Assembly (NCBI GenBank): GCA_025056835.1
Contig: JANWVS010000022.1
Coordinates: 1 to 11,358 of the forward strand
Reading direction: 5' to 3'
DNA: 11,358 bases
Source of the DNA: Gemmataceae bacterium
GTDB lineage: Bacteria; Planctomycetota; Planctomycetia; Gemmatales; Gemmataceae
Positions 1 to 6,955 of the stretch are shown here, one piece after another. Under the pieces are notes generated by a model, which saw only the letters and a program-made list of their open reading frames with translations, did no database searches and had not been told where the DNA came from. The first letter of the stretch is position 1; the number at the start of each line of letters is the position of its first letter. A program made the position numbers and the translations under genes.

Positions 1-2406
1 AATTGTCTCGCAAGGCGTCATGACACCGAGGTCGATGACCTCGTAGTCATTGCACGCCAACACCACGGCGACGATGTTCTTGCCGATATCGTGGACATCG
101 CCGCGGACCGTGGCGAGCAGAATCTTACCACGCGACTTCCGCTGCTCTTGGGATTGCGTGCGCTCCGCTTCCATGAAAGGCAGCAAGTAAGCGACGGCCT
201 TCTTCATCACGCGGGCGCTCTTGACTACCTGCGGCAAGAACATCTTGCCCGCCCCGAACAGCTCACCGACGATGTTCATGCCGTCCATGAGCGGTCCTTC
301 GATGAGTTGCAGCGGCCGCTCGAACAGGTGGCGAGCTTCTTCCACGTCTTGCTCGATATAGTCGGCGATCCCATTGACCAAGGCGTAGGTGAGCCGTTGC
401 GTAACAGGACCGTCGCGCCAGCTGGGACCGCTGGCCACGGTCTTGTCTTTTTTCTTGACTGTTTCGGCAAAGGCGATGAGACGTTCCGTCGCGTCGGGGC
501 GACGATTCAAAACGACGTCTTCGACGTGCTCGAGCAAGTCGGCCGGAATCTCCTCGTACACCTGGAGTTGCTGAGGGTTGACGATCCCCATGTCCAAGCC
601 GGCCCGGATCGCGTGGTACAGAAAAACCGAGTTCATCGCTTCGCGGACGGTTTCATTGCCGCGGAAGCTGAACGAGACATTGCTGACGCCGCCGGAGGTC
701 TTGGCGTGAGGGAACCGGCGTTTTAACTCGCGGACAGCCTCGAAGAATTCAACGGCATAATTATTGTGCTCCTCCATGCCCGTGCCAATGGTGAGGATGT
801 TGGCGTCGAAGATGATGTCCGCTGGGTCGAAGCCGACTTGTTCGGTGAGCAACCGATAGGCGAAGTCGCAAATTGCGACTTTGTCGGCGCAAGTCACGGC
901 CTGCCCCTCGGGCACGCCGGGAATGAGGTCTTTGGCGGTAAAAGCCATGACCACGACGGCGGCACCGTAGCGTTTAATCAGCCGTGCTTGTTCGAGAAAC
1001 TTGTCAACACCTTCTTTAAGGCTGATCGAGTTGACGATCCCCTTGCCCTGAAGACATTGCAGCCCCGCTTCGATGATCTCCCATTTGGAGCTGTCGATCA
1101 TGATTGGCACTTTGGCCAATTCCGGTTCGTTGGCGAGCAAACGGAGGAAGCGCGTCATCGCCTCCTTGCCGTCGATGAGGTCGGCGTCCATGTTCACGTC
1201 GAGGATGTTGGCGCCGTTCTGCACCTGCTCGCGGGCGATGGCGATGGCAGCTTCGAAATTGCCTTCCTTGATTAGTCGTTTGAATTTCGCCGAGCCGGTG
1301 ATGTTGCACCGCTCGCCGATCATGACGAAATTCGTTTCCGGGCGAACAACCAACACTTCGTCGCCGCAAAAGTACGACCAAGCAGGCAGCTCAGGCGCGC
1401 GTCGTGGTTTGAGGCCATCCACTTCACGCGCCATGGCGGCAATCCACTCCGGCGTAGTACCGCAACAACCGCCGACGATGTTGACCCAGCCTTTGCGGGC
1501 AAATTCTCCCATGGTACGGGCGGTAGCGTCCTTGCCGATGCCGCGAAAGCCGCCCATGCCGTCGGGCAAGCCGGCGTTGGGGTAACAGACAATCGGTCGC
1601 CGCGAGATGCGGGCCAGACTCTCGACGGCGGGGCGAATCAGATCGACGCCGACACCGCAATTGAAACCGACGGCTAGAGCGTCGAAGTGCGAGACCGAGA
1701 CATAAAAGGCTTCCGGAGTTTCCGCGAAGAGAGTGCGGCCGTTTTCATAGATCGTGCCCGACACGATAGTCGGGATACGAAGGCCGTGGTCGACGCAAAA
1801 CTTGTCGATGGCAAACAAGCAGGCCTTGAGGATCAGGATGTCGTTGCCGGTTTCGGCGGCCAGCAAGTCGACACCGCCGTCGATCAAGCCCGCGATTTGG
1901 GCGTAGTAGCTGTCGACAAAATCGTCGAAGCTGTAGCTGCGCGTACCTTGATCCGGTTGCCCAGGCTCGATGTACAGGGACTTGGTTGTTGGCCCGATGC
2001 TGCCGCACACGAAGCGCGGTTTTGCTGGATTGCGACGCGTGAATTCGTCGGCCGCACGGCGAGCCAGTTCCGCAGCGCATTTATTGATCTCGTAAACGAA
2101 CTCAGTCAGGGCGAATTCTTCCAAAGCTAACGGCGTGGCGTTGAACGTGCAGGTCTCGATAATGTCGGCGCCGGCTTCCAAGTAGGCACGGTGAATGTCT
2201 TCAATCAGCCGAGGCTGGCTGAGCACCAGTGCCTCGGTGCAGTTCTTGAGAGACACGGGATGGCTTCGAAAACGCGTGCCGCGATAGTCGGCATCATTGA
2301 GACCTTTTGAAAAAAGGAGCGCACCCATCGACCCATCGAGCACTAGGATGCGCTGGGACATCAATTCTTCGAGGATAGCGCGGGAATTGTCGGACGCGGC
2401 AGGCAT
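1..2406 (-). CDS. metH: Cobalamin-dependent methionine synthase, N-terminal 802 codons (3' end off the left edge)
   Basis: Transfers the methyl group of 5-methyltetrahydrofolate to homocysteine through bound methylcobalamin, giving methionine and tetrahydrofolate in the cytoplasm. The frame is open without a stop from the ATG at 2406 to the window edge. Domains in order: homocysteine/zinc barrel (about residues 17-340) with zinc ligands Cys250 (in VGFNCG) and Cys314-Cys315 (in VGGCCGTTP); pterin-binding barrel (about 355-620) with [26 protein letters not shown] and [14 protein letters not shown]; cobalamin cap and binding modules (from about 650) with GDVHDIGKN, whose His772 is the lower axial cobalt ligand. 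The C-terminal AdoMet reactivation domain would lie outside. E. coli MetH has Cys247, Cys310/311 and His759, so the register is nearly the same. An in-frame TAG sits four codons upstream of the ATG, so 2406 is the earliest ATG; a second ATG at 2361 is possible, and neither has a strong Shine-Dalgarno. One oddity: the usual IETNTF reads IETCTF. The gene is preceded by a long structured gap. Confidence 0.97.
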   Translation of the reverse strand, partial: MPAASDNSRAILEELMSQRILVLDGSMGALLFSKGLNDADYRGTRFRSHPVSLKNCTEALVLSQPRLIEDIHRAYLEAGADIIETCTFNATPLALEEFALTEFVYEINKCAAELARRAADEFTRRNPAKPRFVCGSIGPTTKSLYIEPGQPDQGTRSYSFDDFVDSYYAQIAGLIDGGVDLLAAETGNDILILKACLFAIDKFCVDHGLRIPTIVSGTIYENGRTLFAETPEAFYVSVSHFDALAVGFNCGVGVDLIRPAVESLARISRRPIVCYPNAGLPDGMGGFRGIGKDATARTMGEFARKGWVNIVGGCCGTTPEWIAAMAREVDGLKPRRAPELPAWSYFCGDEVLVVRPETNFVMIGERCNITGSAKFKRLIKEGNFEAAIAIAREQVQNGANILDVNMDADLIDGKEAMTRFLRLLANEPELAKVPIMIDSSKWEIIEAGLQCLQGKGIVNSISLKEGVDKFLEQARLIKRYGAAVVVMAFTAKDLIPGVPEGQAVTCADKVAICDFAYRLLTEQVGFDPADIIFDANILTIGTGMEEHNNYAVEFFEAVRELKRRFPHAKTSGGVSNVSFSFRGNETVREAMNSVFLYHAIRAGLDMGIVNPQQLQVYEEIPADLLEHVEDVVLNRRPDATERLIAFAETVKKKDKTVASGPSWRDGPVTQRLTYALVNGIADYIEQDVEEARHLFERPLQLIEGPLMDGMNIVGELFGAGKMFLPQVVKSARVMKKAVAYLLPFMEAERTQSQEQRKSRGKILLATVRGDVHDIGKNIVAVVLACNDYEVIDLGVMTPCETI

Positions 2407-2443
2407 GTAGTTATTCTAACGGCCCCGGCCCACAAAATGAAAT

Positions 2444-2477
2444 CCCGGGAGCGAGCCGTCCCTGGTTCGCTCCCGGG
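2444..2477 (-). promoter_or_regulatory. Strong hairpin with T-rich 3' flank in the metH leader: possible attenuator or terminator
   Basis: The arms CCCGGGAGCGA (2444-2454) and TCGCTCCCGGG (2467-2477) are perfect reverse complements over 11 bases. Pairing can continue inward by three more pairs (2455-2457 with 2464-2466, one G-U), leaving a 6-base loop. Read on the minus strand, the stem is followed at once by ATTTCATTTT (2434-2443), the look of an intrinsic terminator with an imperfect U tract. It ends about 37 bases before the metH ATG. If the metH transcript starts upstream, this is an attenuator candidate; if an independent RNA is transcribed leftwards from about 2900, it could be its terminator. 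It could also be a copy of a dispersed palindromic repeat. The structure is seen directly; the function is inference. Confidence 0.5.
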
Positions 2478-2632
2478 CATTCCGGCCGACGGCGTCCTGC
2501 CGATGGCCACCCTGCCAGGCCCGATGGCCGGGATCAGGGATTGATCTTGGCTCGTGAGGAGGCAGCGGCCGTGCATCCTTGGGCCCCGCCGCCGACACTG
2601 TTGTCGTGGAAACTTTTTGACATCGTCGTCGC

Positions 2633-2743
2633 TTGCCAGTGAACAGCGTCCCTTGTGAAGTGGTTGAAACCACCCCCCGGCCCACGCATCGTGCGTCTGC
2701 GACAGACCCGTCCTAGGTCTGGGCGGACGCTGTTCACCGGCAG
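2633..2743. ncRNA. Candidate structured RNA with a four-way-junction fold, family unknown
   Basis: The 13-base arms GTGAACAGCGTCC (2639-2651) and GGACGCTGTTCAC (2725-2737) are perfect reverse complements. After one A/C mismatch the stem resumes, pairing 2634-2637 with 2739-2742 plus a wobble at 2633/2743. Enclosed are three separate hairpins: GTGGT/ACCAC at 2660-2673, closable with a TGAA tetraloop after one more pair; ACGCA/TGCGT at 2684-2696 with a 3-base loop; CAGACC/GGTCTG at 2703-2721 with a 7-base loop. Three hairpins inside one long stem form a four-way junction, which is unlikely by chance. Strand cannot be decided: both strands fold almost equally. On the minus strand it would lie about 230-330 bases upstream of metH. 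I compared it by eye with RNase P, tmRNA, SRP and 6S RNA and with cobalamin, SAM and SAH riboswitches and saw no match. It may be an autonomous RNA, a riboswitch-like leader element or a remnant of a mobile element. Confidence 0.45.
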
Positions 2744-2744
2744 A

Positions 2745-2766
2745 ACCTTCGGCATGTGCCGATGGT
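2745..2766. other. Small hairpin adjoining the four-way fold
   Basis: CGGC (2750-2753) pairs with GCCG (2758-2761) around a 4-base loop, and ACC (2745-2747) pairs with GGT (2764-2766) across a two-by-two internal loop. It begins two bases after the outer stem of the candidate RNA ends, so it may stack on it as an additional helix. Alone it would not be notable. Confidence 0.3.
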
Positions 2767-2824
2767 CGCCTTCTGGTGCAGCTTCACCTGCTAACCGATC
2801 GGAAAATCCCTGCACTAACCTTGA

Positions 2825-2888
2825 CGACCTCGGCGAGTCGCAGCGTTGCGGCTTGCGAGAACGAAGATGACGCCGCTGCCGGAGGTCG
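2825..2888. other. Long-range stem, second part of the structured region
   Basis: CGACCTC followed by GGC (2825-2834) is complementary to GCC plus GAGGTCG (2878-2888) with a single bulged G at 2881, a stem of ten pairs. Inside is a smaller CGCA/TGCG hairpin (2840-2851 region). It lies 80 bases from the four-way fold and may belong to the same RNA. The pairing is seen directly; a shared transcript is inference. Confidence 0.35.
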
Positions 2889-3047
2889 CGTGTTGCCCTC
2901 ATTCCGGGGACCACGCTGGGCCGTTACCCCGTCGGCAAGTCCAATTTACCAACGTCGCCGTGTCCCACTTGGCGGCAGGCACGACTGACAGGCGAAAGGA
3001 TACTCTTTCAGCCTGGAAAGTCAATGCAAAAGACGCTAGCTTCAGCT

Positions 3048-3064
3048 GTCGATGGGTAATCGAC
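3048..3064. other. Perfect 6-bp hairpin in the AT-richer half of the gap
   Basis: GTCGAT (3048-3053) and ATCGAC (3059-3064) flank a 5-base loop. Nearby are a CTTTC/GAAAG hairpin (3005-3020), an AGGATA/TATCCT hairpin (3141-3157) and two copies of CCGATCAA (3076-3083 and 3094-3101) 18 bases apart. They could be operator-like or structural, but each is short enough to arise by chance. Confidence 0.25.
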
Positions 3065-3326
3065 GTAACTATTGTCCGATCAAGCGATAACGACCGATCA
3101 AAGAGACATTTGAGATCGTTGCAGCTGACAGCACCAATAAAGGATATTGTTTATCCTCTAAAGGTTCTTCTATGTAAGTTTCGTCGAATCAATTAGTTGC
3201 GAACTCCCTCGCTACAGCTGGCGGCCACGGCTGTCTTCCTCAATGTTTTGACAAGATTTTGCAAAAATTTCGAGCAAATGTTCAGGTCACCGTTCTGCAT
3301 CTTACCCTGGGAGACCGTGGCGATGG

Positions 3327-4670
3327 TCACGGCTTTGCTGCCTCCAGTACGCGAATTTGCGTCGATAACGAATGGCGGATGCCGTCAATGCTAAAATCCA
3401 ACTCCCCGAAAAATGCTGCGTAGCCTTGTTGTGGGGGAACCACGAAACCGGTTGCGATGCCTTGCCGGACATCGAGCCGCTGTTCGGTCCAAGTCGATTT
3501 GCGAAAGTCCCGGGTCGGCGCGTGGGCAATCCACAAGCGGGCCGCCAAGGCAGCCGGTTCGGATTTGGCTGTCAAACGAGCCTTGCCGTCGTGGTCGTCG
3601 TGCGTCCATTGCAACTTCGGCATGGGGTTGTCGAGAATAATGTGCTTGGCGAACGCTACCAAGCCGTGGATAGCGCGGTCGCGATCTTTACGGCCATCGG
3701 CGGTTTTCTGGGTGAGATCGTGCCCCGCATTCGGCACATACAACACCCATTTTTTCTGTTGCAGGTCATTCCAGTATAAATTCAAAGAATCGACAGTCCA
3801 GTAGGGGTCGTTGGCACCGTTGATGATCATGGTCGGCACCTTGATCCGGTCGCGGTGGTTCCAAGGGTCGACCCATCCCCAAAGGCGTTTGGCGTCGGCA
3901 GTGTCGGGCGGCGGCGCCAAACCGCGCTGAACATAATCCTTGATCTGTTCGCTGAGCTTGCCGTACGACTTCATTTGCAACTTCAGTTGCTCTGGCATAT
4001 TGAGCGTGTCGATGACTAAGGGAGCAATCGCGACCACGCGGGCATCGGCGGCGGCCGTCAACCAAGCCGTCCAACCGCGTTTCGAGGCTCCCGAGACGAT
4101 AAATCCTTCGATGCGCACCCCCCATTCCTGTAAGGCGAAGGCTTGCAGAGCATCCATGGCCCGGACCAAACTCTTGACCATGGGGAAAAGCAACGGCCAC
4201 GCCGGGTCTTTCGTATCAAGATAGCGCACGAAGGTTTCAGCAATTAAAGCATCTTCGACGAGGCCCTTGCTTCCCTTGGTCTTGTCGCCAAACAGCGGTT
4301 GATTGGGAATGCCAAATAGAAACGCCACGGGAGCTTGAGCCTTGGTGGCGAGTTGCATCCCAAAGGCGGCAGAAGCAATGCTGGATTTACCGCCCTGGTT
4401 CCACAGCAGCATTTTTCCGCCGGGCTTCACCCCCTTGGGAAGAAACACTTGCAGATCGTGTTCCCAGGTAATCCCTTGCCAGGTTTGCGAGACCAGTTTA
4501 AGGTCGTAGATGGTTCCTTCGTTGGTCGCCGTTTTGTTGACGAGCTTCCAGGAAAACGACTGGTCGGGTTTCTTGACGTACTCGTACAAGTCGGCGCGAG
4601 CGGCCAGAGGAGAGACGAAACCGATCACGGCGATCCACCCAATCCACCTGCGGCGTTTGACGTTGCACAT
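3327..4670 (-). CDS. Exported PhoPQ-activated pathogenicity-related (PqaA-type) alpha/beta hydrolase
   Basis: A 447-residue protein of the PhoPQ_related family (Pfam PF10142), which has an alpha/beta-hydrolase fold; the natural substrate is not established. A signal peptide is clear: MCNVKRRRWIGW, a hydrophobic stretch and an ARA/D cleavage site near residue 26, so the enzyme is probably exported. The likely catalytic residues are Ser196 in GASKRGWT (also the most conserved family block, with the preceding EGFIVSG), Asp288 in NGANDPYW and His317 in NAGHDL. The tail after about residue 350 resembles the small beta domain of the family. The open frame extends to a TTG at 4712, but that would put 14 residues before the signal peptide. 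The ATG at 4670 has a GGGAAG-like ribosome site and is preferred. It is divergent from the DUF1080 gene. In planctomycetes these proteins are common and not tied to virulence; the name comes from Salmonella PqaA. Confidence 0.9.
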   Translation of the reverse strand: MCNVKRRRWIGWIAVIGFVSPLAARADLYEYVKKPDQSFSWKLVNKTATNEGTIYDLKLVSQTWQGITWEHDLQVFLPKGVKPGGKMLLWNQGGKSSIASAAFGMQLATKAQAPVAFLFGIPNQPLFGDKTKGSKGLVEDALIAETFVRYLDTKDPAWPLLFPMVKSLVRAMDALQAFALQEWGVRIEGFIVSGASKRGWTAWLTAAADARVVAIAPLVIDTLNMPEQLKLQMKSYGKLSEQIKDYVQRGLAPPPDTADAKRLWGWVDPWNHRDRIKVPTMIINGANDPYWTVDSLNLYWNDLQQKKWVLYVPNAGHDLTQKTADGRKDRDRAIHGLVAFAKHIILDNPMPKLQWTHDDHDGKARLTAKSEPAALAARLWIAHAPTRDFRKSTWTEQRLDVRQGIATGFVVPPQQGYAAFFGELDFSIDGIRHSLSTQIRVLEAAKP

Positions 4671-4781
4671 GGCGGTTCTTCCCAAAAAATTCCTGAGCAG
4701 CGAATAAAACAACTTGGCAGTGTAAGATAAGAAGCTCCGATGTCGATTGCAAGCGTCTTCTTTTTTGCGAGGAGTTTCCTT
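4671..4781. promoter_or_regulatory. Divergent intergenic region with the DUF1080 ribosome binding site
   Basis: This 111-base gap separates the two divergent starts, so promoters for both should lie here or just inside the genes. I could not identify a convincing -35/-10 pair in either direction. The one clear element is GAGGAG at 4769-4774, seven bases before the ATG at 4782. It fixes that start in preference to the in-frame ATG at 4740. Confidence 0.6.
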
Positions 4782-5549
4782 ATGATCGGACGCGTCGTTT
4801 CCTCGACTGCGGTTGGAGCAGCTGCGGTCGCGCTCACCCTAGGAACCACCGTTCTCGGCGGTGGCGGCAGCAAGAAGGCCCCGGAAATTCCGCCGCGCAC
4901 GGGGACGTCCGAAACCATTCAGCTTTTCAACGGCAAAGACCTCGATGGCTGGGAAGGATACTTCGACCTCTGGTCGGTCAAGGATGGCGTCATCGTTGCG
5001 AAAAATACCAAGCCCCTCAAGTACAGCACTTATCTGCTCACCAAGCGCAAGTTCAGCGACTTTCGCTTGGTCTTTTCCGCGAAGTTGTTGGAAGGCTCGG
5101 AGATGCACTCGGGCGTCGCCATTTGGGGCCGGCGATTCGACATGCCGCCGCGCTGGAATAATCCTAAGGAAACTGTGACCGATCCCAAAGCCGAACGGAC
5201 CGAGTACACCTATCAAGGACACTTGGTGATGTTTCCGTCGGGCTGGGGACTTTACGACTTGTATCGCCGCCATGGCGCCATCAATCCTCCCCCGGAAATT
5301 CGCAACGTCGCCGTGAAAGCTGGCAAACAGCACGATTGGAACGACATGGAAATCCTCGCCCAGGGCAATCGAATTCGCCTGGCAGTCAACGGCAAACTCG
5401 TGCTCGATTGGCGCGATCCCCAACCGGAACTGATCAGCGAAGGTCCTATTGGTTTGCAACTGCATTCGCTCGACGCGCCACAGGAATTGCATTTCAAGGG
5501 CTTAACCTTGACCACGTTTCCGGAAGAAAAAATGACGACAGTGAAGTGA
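4782..5549 (+). CDS. Exported DUF1080 / 3-keto-disaccharide hydrolase family protein
   Basis: A 255-residue protein of Pfam PF06439 (formerly DUF1080), a concanavalin/LamG-like beta-sandwich family that is greatly expanded in planctomycetes. Some members hydrolyse or cleave 3-keto-glycosides. Residues 1-27 form a signal-peptide-like stretch (charged start, then a long Ala/Val/Leu core) with no lipobox cysteine, so it is probably secreted or periplasmic. Family hallmarks are LFNGKDLDGWE (48-58), WSVKDGVIVAKN, the FSDFRLVFSAKL strand, MHSGVAIWG (about 108-116) and near the C-terminus WNDMEILAQGNRIRLAVNGK. The family usually shows HSGIFFR at the second of these, so the shorter form here is a small variation. 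The start is set by GAGGAG seven bases upstream. The P450 gene follows 44 bases later on the same strand and could be co-transcribed. The substrate cannot be told from the sequence. Confidence 0.9.
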   Translation: MIGRVVSSTAVGAAAVALTLGTTVLGGGGSKKAPEIPPRTGTSETIQLFNGKDLDGWEGYFDLWSVKDGVIVAKNTKPLKYSTYLLTKRKFSDFRLVFSAKLLEGSEMHSGVAIWGRRFDMPPRWNNPKETVTDPKAERTEYTYQGHLVMFPSGWGLYDLYRRHGAINPPPEIRNVAVKAGKQHDWNDMEILAQGNRIRLAVNGKLVLDWRDPQPELISEGPIGLQLHSLDAPQELHFKGLTLTTFPEEKMTTVK

Positions 5550-5593
5550 GACGCTGGCGCGTTCGTTGCTGTATTGCTTTGCGATTTCATCCC

Positions 5594-6955
5594 ATGGTCA
5601 GCACACTCACCCCCCCGATGCCGCCGCGCGTCTCTTGGTTGGGAGGCCACCTCGATTCGTTTCGCGCGGCGCGACTCAGCTTCTTTGTGGAGATGGCCCG
5701 CAGCTACGGCGACATGGTAAGGCTGCGCTTCGGCCATCGTCGCGTTTACCTCGTGAGCCATCCGGATTTCATCGAAGAGGTACTCGTCACCAAGAACCAT
5801 AATTTCATCAAACATTTTGCCTTGCGGCTCAATCCCTTGGTCCTCGGCAATGGTCTGTTGACCAGCGAAGGCGATTTTTGGTTGCGACAGCGCCGGCTCG
5901 TCCAGCCAGCCTTCAATCGCAGCCGCCTGGCCGTTTATGCCCCCGCCATGACGGCCGCGACGAAACGACTGATGGCCGAGTGGCGACCGGACCAACAGCG
6001 CGACATCCAAGTCGAGATGATGCGCTTGACCCTCCAGATTGCCGCCGCGACTCTGTTCGGCGCCGACGTCGGTTCGGAAGCTCAGGTGGTCCACGATGCG
6101 TTGCAAGTGCTCCAAGATAATTTCCTCGTCCGCTTCAACAGTCTTTGGCCCACTCCGTTATGGATTCCCACTCCCGGCAATCGGCGCCTGGTGCAAGCCG
6201 TCCGGCGACTCGACGAAATCATTTATCGTTTCATCCACGAACGCCGCACGCATCCCGTCGCCAAACATGATCTTCTATCCATTCTGCTCCACGCCCGCGA
6301 TGAGGACGACGGCAACAGGATGAACGATCGCCAACTCCGCGACGAGGCGATGACCCTGTTTCTCGCGGGCCATGAGACCACCGCGTTGGCCCTTGCCTGG
6401 ACCTGGTATCTCCTCGCCCAGCACCCGTTAATAGAAAGGCGGCTTGTCGACGAATGGCATCAAGTGCTCGGCGGCCGAACCCCCACCTTCGACGATTGGC
6501 CGCGGCTGACGTACACCGAGAAAGTGATTCTGGAGTCGATGCGACTCTATCCCCCCGCCTACGTCGTCGGCCGGGAAGCGCTCACCGACTGCACTATCGG
6601 CGGCTTTCATGTGCCGCGCAAAACGACGCTACTGATGAGCCAGTGGGCCGTGCAGCGCGATCCTCGCTTCTTTCCCGATCCGGAAGCATTCCGGCCTGAG
6701 CGATGGACCGACGAATTCCAGAAAACGATGCCCAAGTTCGCGTATTTTCCTTTCGGAGGCGGTCCACGACTGTGCGTCGGCAATTGGTTCGCGATGCTGG
6801 AGATGGTCCTGATTCTGGCCACGATCGGCCAGCGCTTTCGCTTCTGCATGCCTGCTGGTGCGCAAGTAACTCCTCACCCGACCTTTACGTTACGCCCCAA
6901 GCCGGGTGTACCGGCGGTCATTGTCGCTCGCGACGCCCGAGCCGGCTCTCACTGA
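5594..6955 (+). CDS. Cytochrome P450 monooxygenase
   Basis: A soluble-looking 453-residue haem-thiolate monooxygenase. All core P450 motifs are present: the I-helix oxygen-activation motif AGHETT (258-263), ExxR in ESMRLYPP (Glu314, Arg317), FRPERW in the meander, and the haem loop FPFGGGPRLC (385-394), with Cys394 as iron ligand, followed by VGNWFAMLEM. The N-terminal PPMPPRVSWLGG recalls the proline-rich hinge, but there is no obvious membrane anchor before it. The motifs resemble the fatty-acid and terpenoid-hydroxylating P450s (CYP4/CYP102-like) more than CYP51, but family assignment needs alignment. ATG 5594 is chosen because the fold starts normally there; an in-frame GTG at 5546 overlaps the upstream TGA as GTGA but has no ribosome site. 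No ferredoxin or reductase gene lies nearby, so redox partners must be elsewhere. The 3' end overlaps the convergent lipoprotein gene by 7 bases. Confidence 0.96.
   Translation: MVSTLTPPMPPRVSWLGGHLDSFRAARLSFFVEMARSYGDMVRLRFGHRRVYLVSHPDFIEEVLVTKNHNFIKHFALRLNPLVLGNGLLTSEGDFWLRQRRLVQPAFNRSRLAVYAPAMTAATKRLMAEWRPDQQRDIQVEMMRLTLQIAAATLFGADVGSEAQVVHDALQVLQDNFLVRFNSLWPTPLWIPTPGNRRLVQAVRRLDEIIYRFIHERRTHPVAKHDLLSILLHARDEDDGNRMNDRQLRDEAMTLFLAGHETTALALAWTWYLLAQHPLIERRLVDEWHQVLGGRTPTFDDWPRLTYTEKVILESMRLYPPAYVVGREALTDCTIGGFHVPRKTTLLMSQWAVQRDPRFFPDPEAFRPERWTDEFQKTMPKFAYFPFGGGPRLCVGNWFAMLEMVLILATIGQRFRFCMPAGAQVTPHPTFTLRPKPGVPAVIVARDARAGSH

Larger units (their letters stand above)
2407..3326. other. Gene-free interval of about 920 bases, rich in inverted repeats
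   Basis: No protein gene is supported here: the open frames are short, lack ribosome binding sites and give composition typical of random GC-rich translation. The part nearest metH (about 2444-2890) is GC-rich and contains many stable inverted repeats, annotated separately. Smaller ones include GATCA/TGATC at 2532-2546 (5-base loop) and CGACA/TGTCG at 2593-2606 (4-base loop). The part nearest the hydrolase gene (about 2950-3290) is more AT-rich and has weaker hairpins. The whole interval lies upstream of metH and downstream of the 3327-4670 gene, both on the minus strand, so it must hold the metH promoter and any terminator of the hydrolase gene. I could not fix either one with confidence. 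Confidence 0.7.

Noticed and set aside
2407..2950. Cobalamin, SAM or SAH riboswitch upstream of metH
   Set aside because: Expected from the gene, so I looked for the B12 box (GCCACTG type) and the SAM and SAH cores on the minus strand and did not find them. A divergent member cannot be excluded without a covariance search.
2633..3150. RNase P RNA or tmRNA
   Set aside because: GGAAAATCC near 2801 recalls the RNase P core GGAAAGTCC, but the surrounding conserved bases and the matching 3' core are absent. No tmRNA tag reading frame, GGTTTCGAC or T-arm sequence was found.
2534..3196. Open frames of 126 codons (minus, 2534-2914) and 116 codons (plus, 2846-3196) in the metH upstream gap
   Set aside because: Random-looking composition, no ribosome site, and the sequence is dominated by inverted repeats that fit RNA structure better than a protein.
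3248..3276. Plus-strand promoter starting with TTGACA at 3248
   Set aside because: No acceptable -10 box at 16-18 bases and no plus-strand gene to serve.
3311..3335. Terminator of the hydrolase gene (CCGTG/CACGG hairpin overlapping its stop)
   Set aside because: The stem is only five pairs, overlaps the coding end and has no T-run on the minus strand.
4839..6115. Minus-strand frames of 217 and 287 codons opposite DUF1080 and the P450
   Set aside because: They are antisense to two clear protein families and show no domain or ribosome site.
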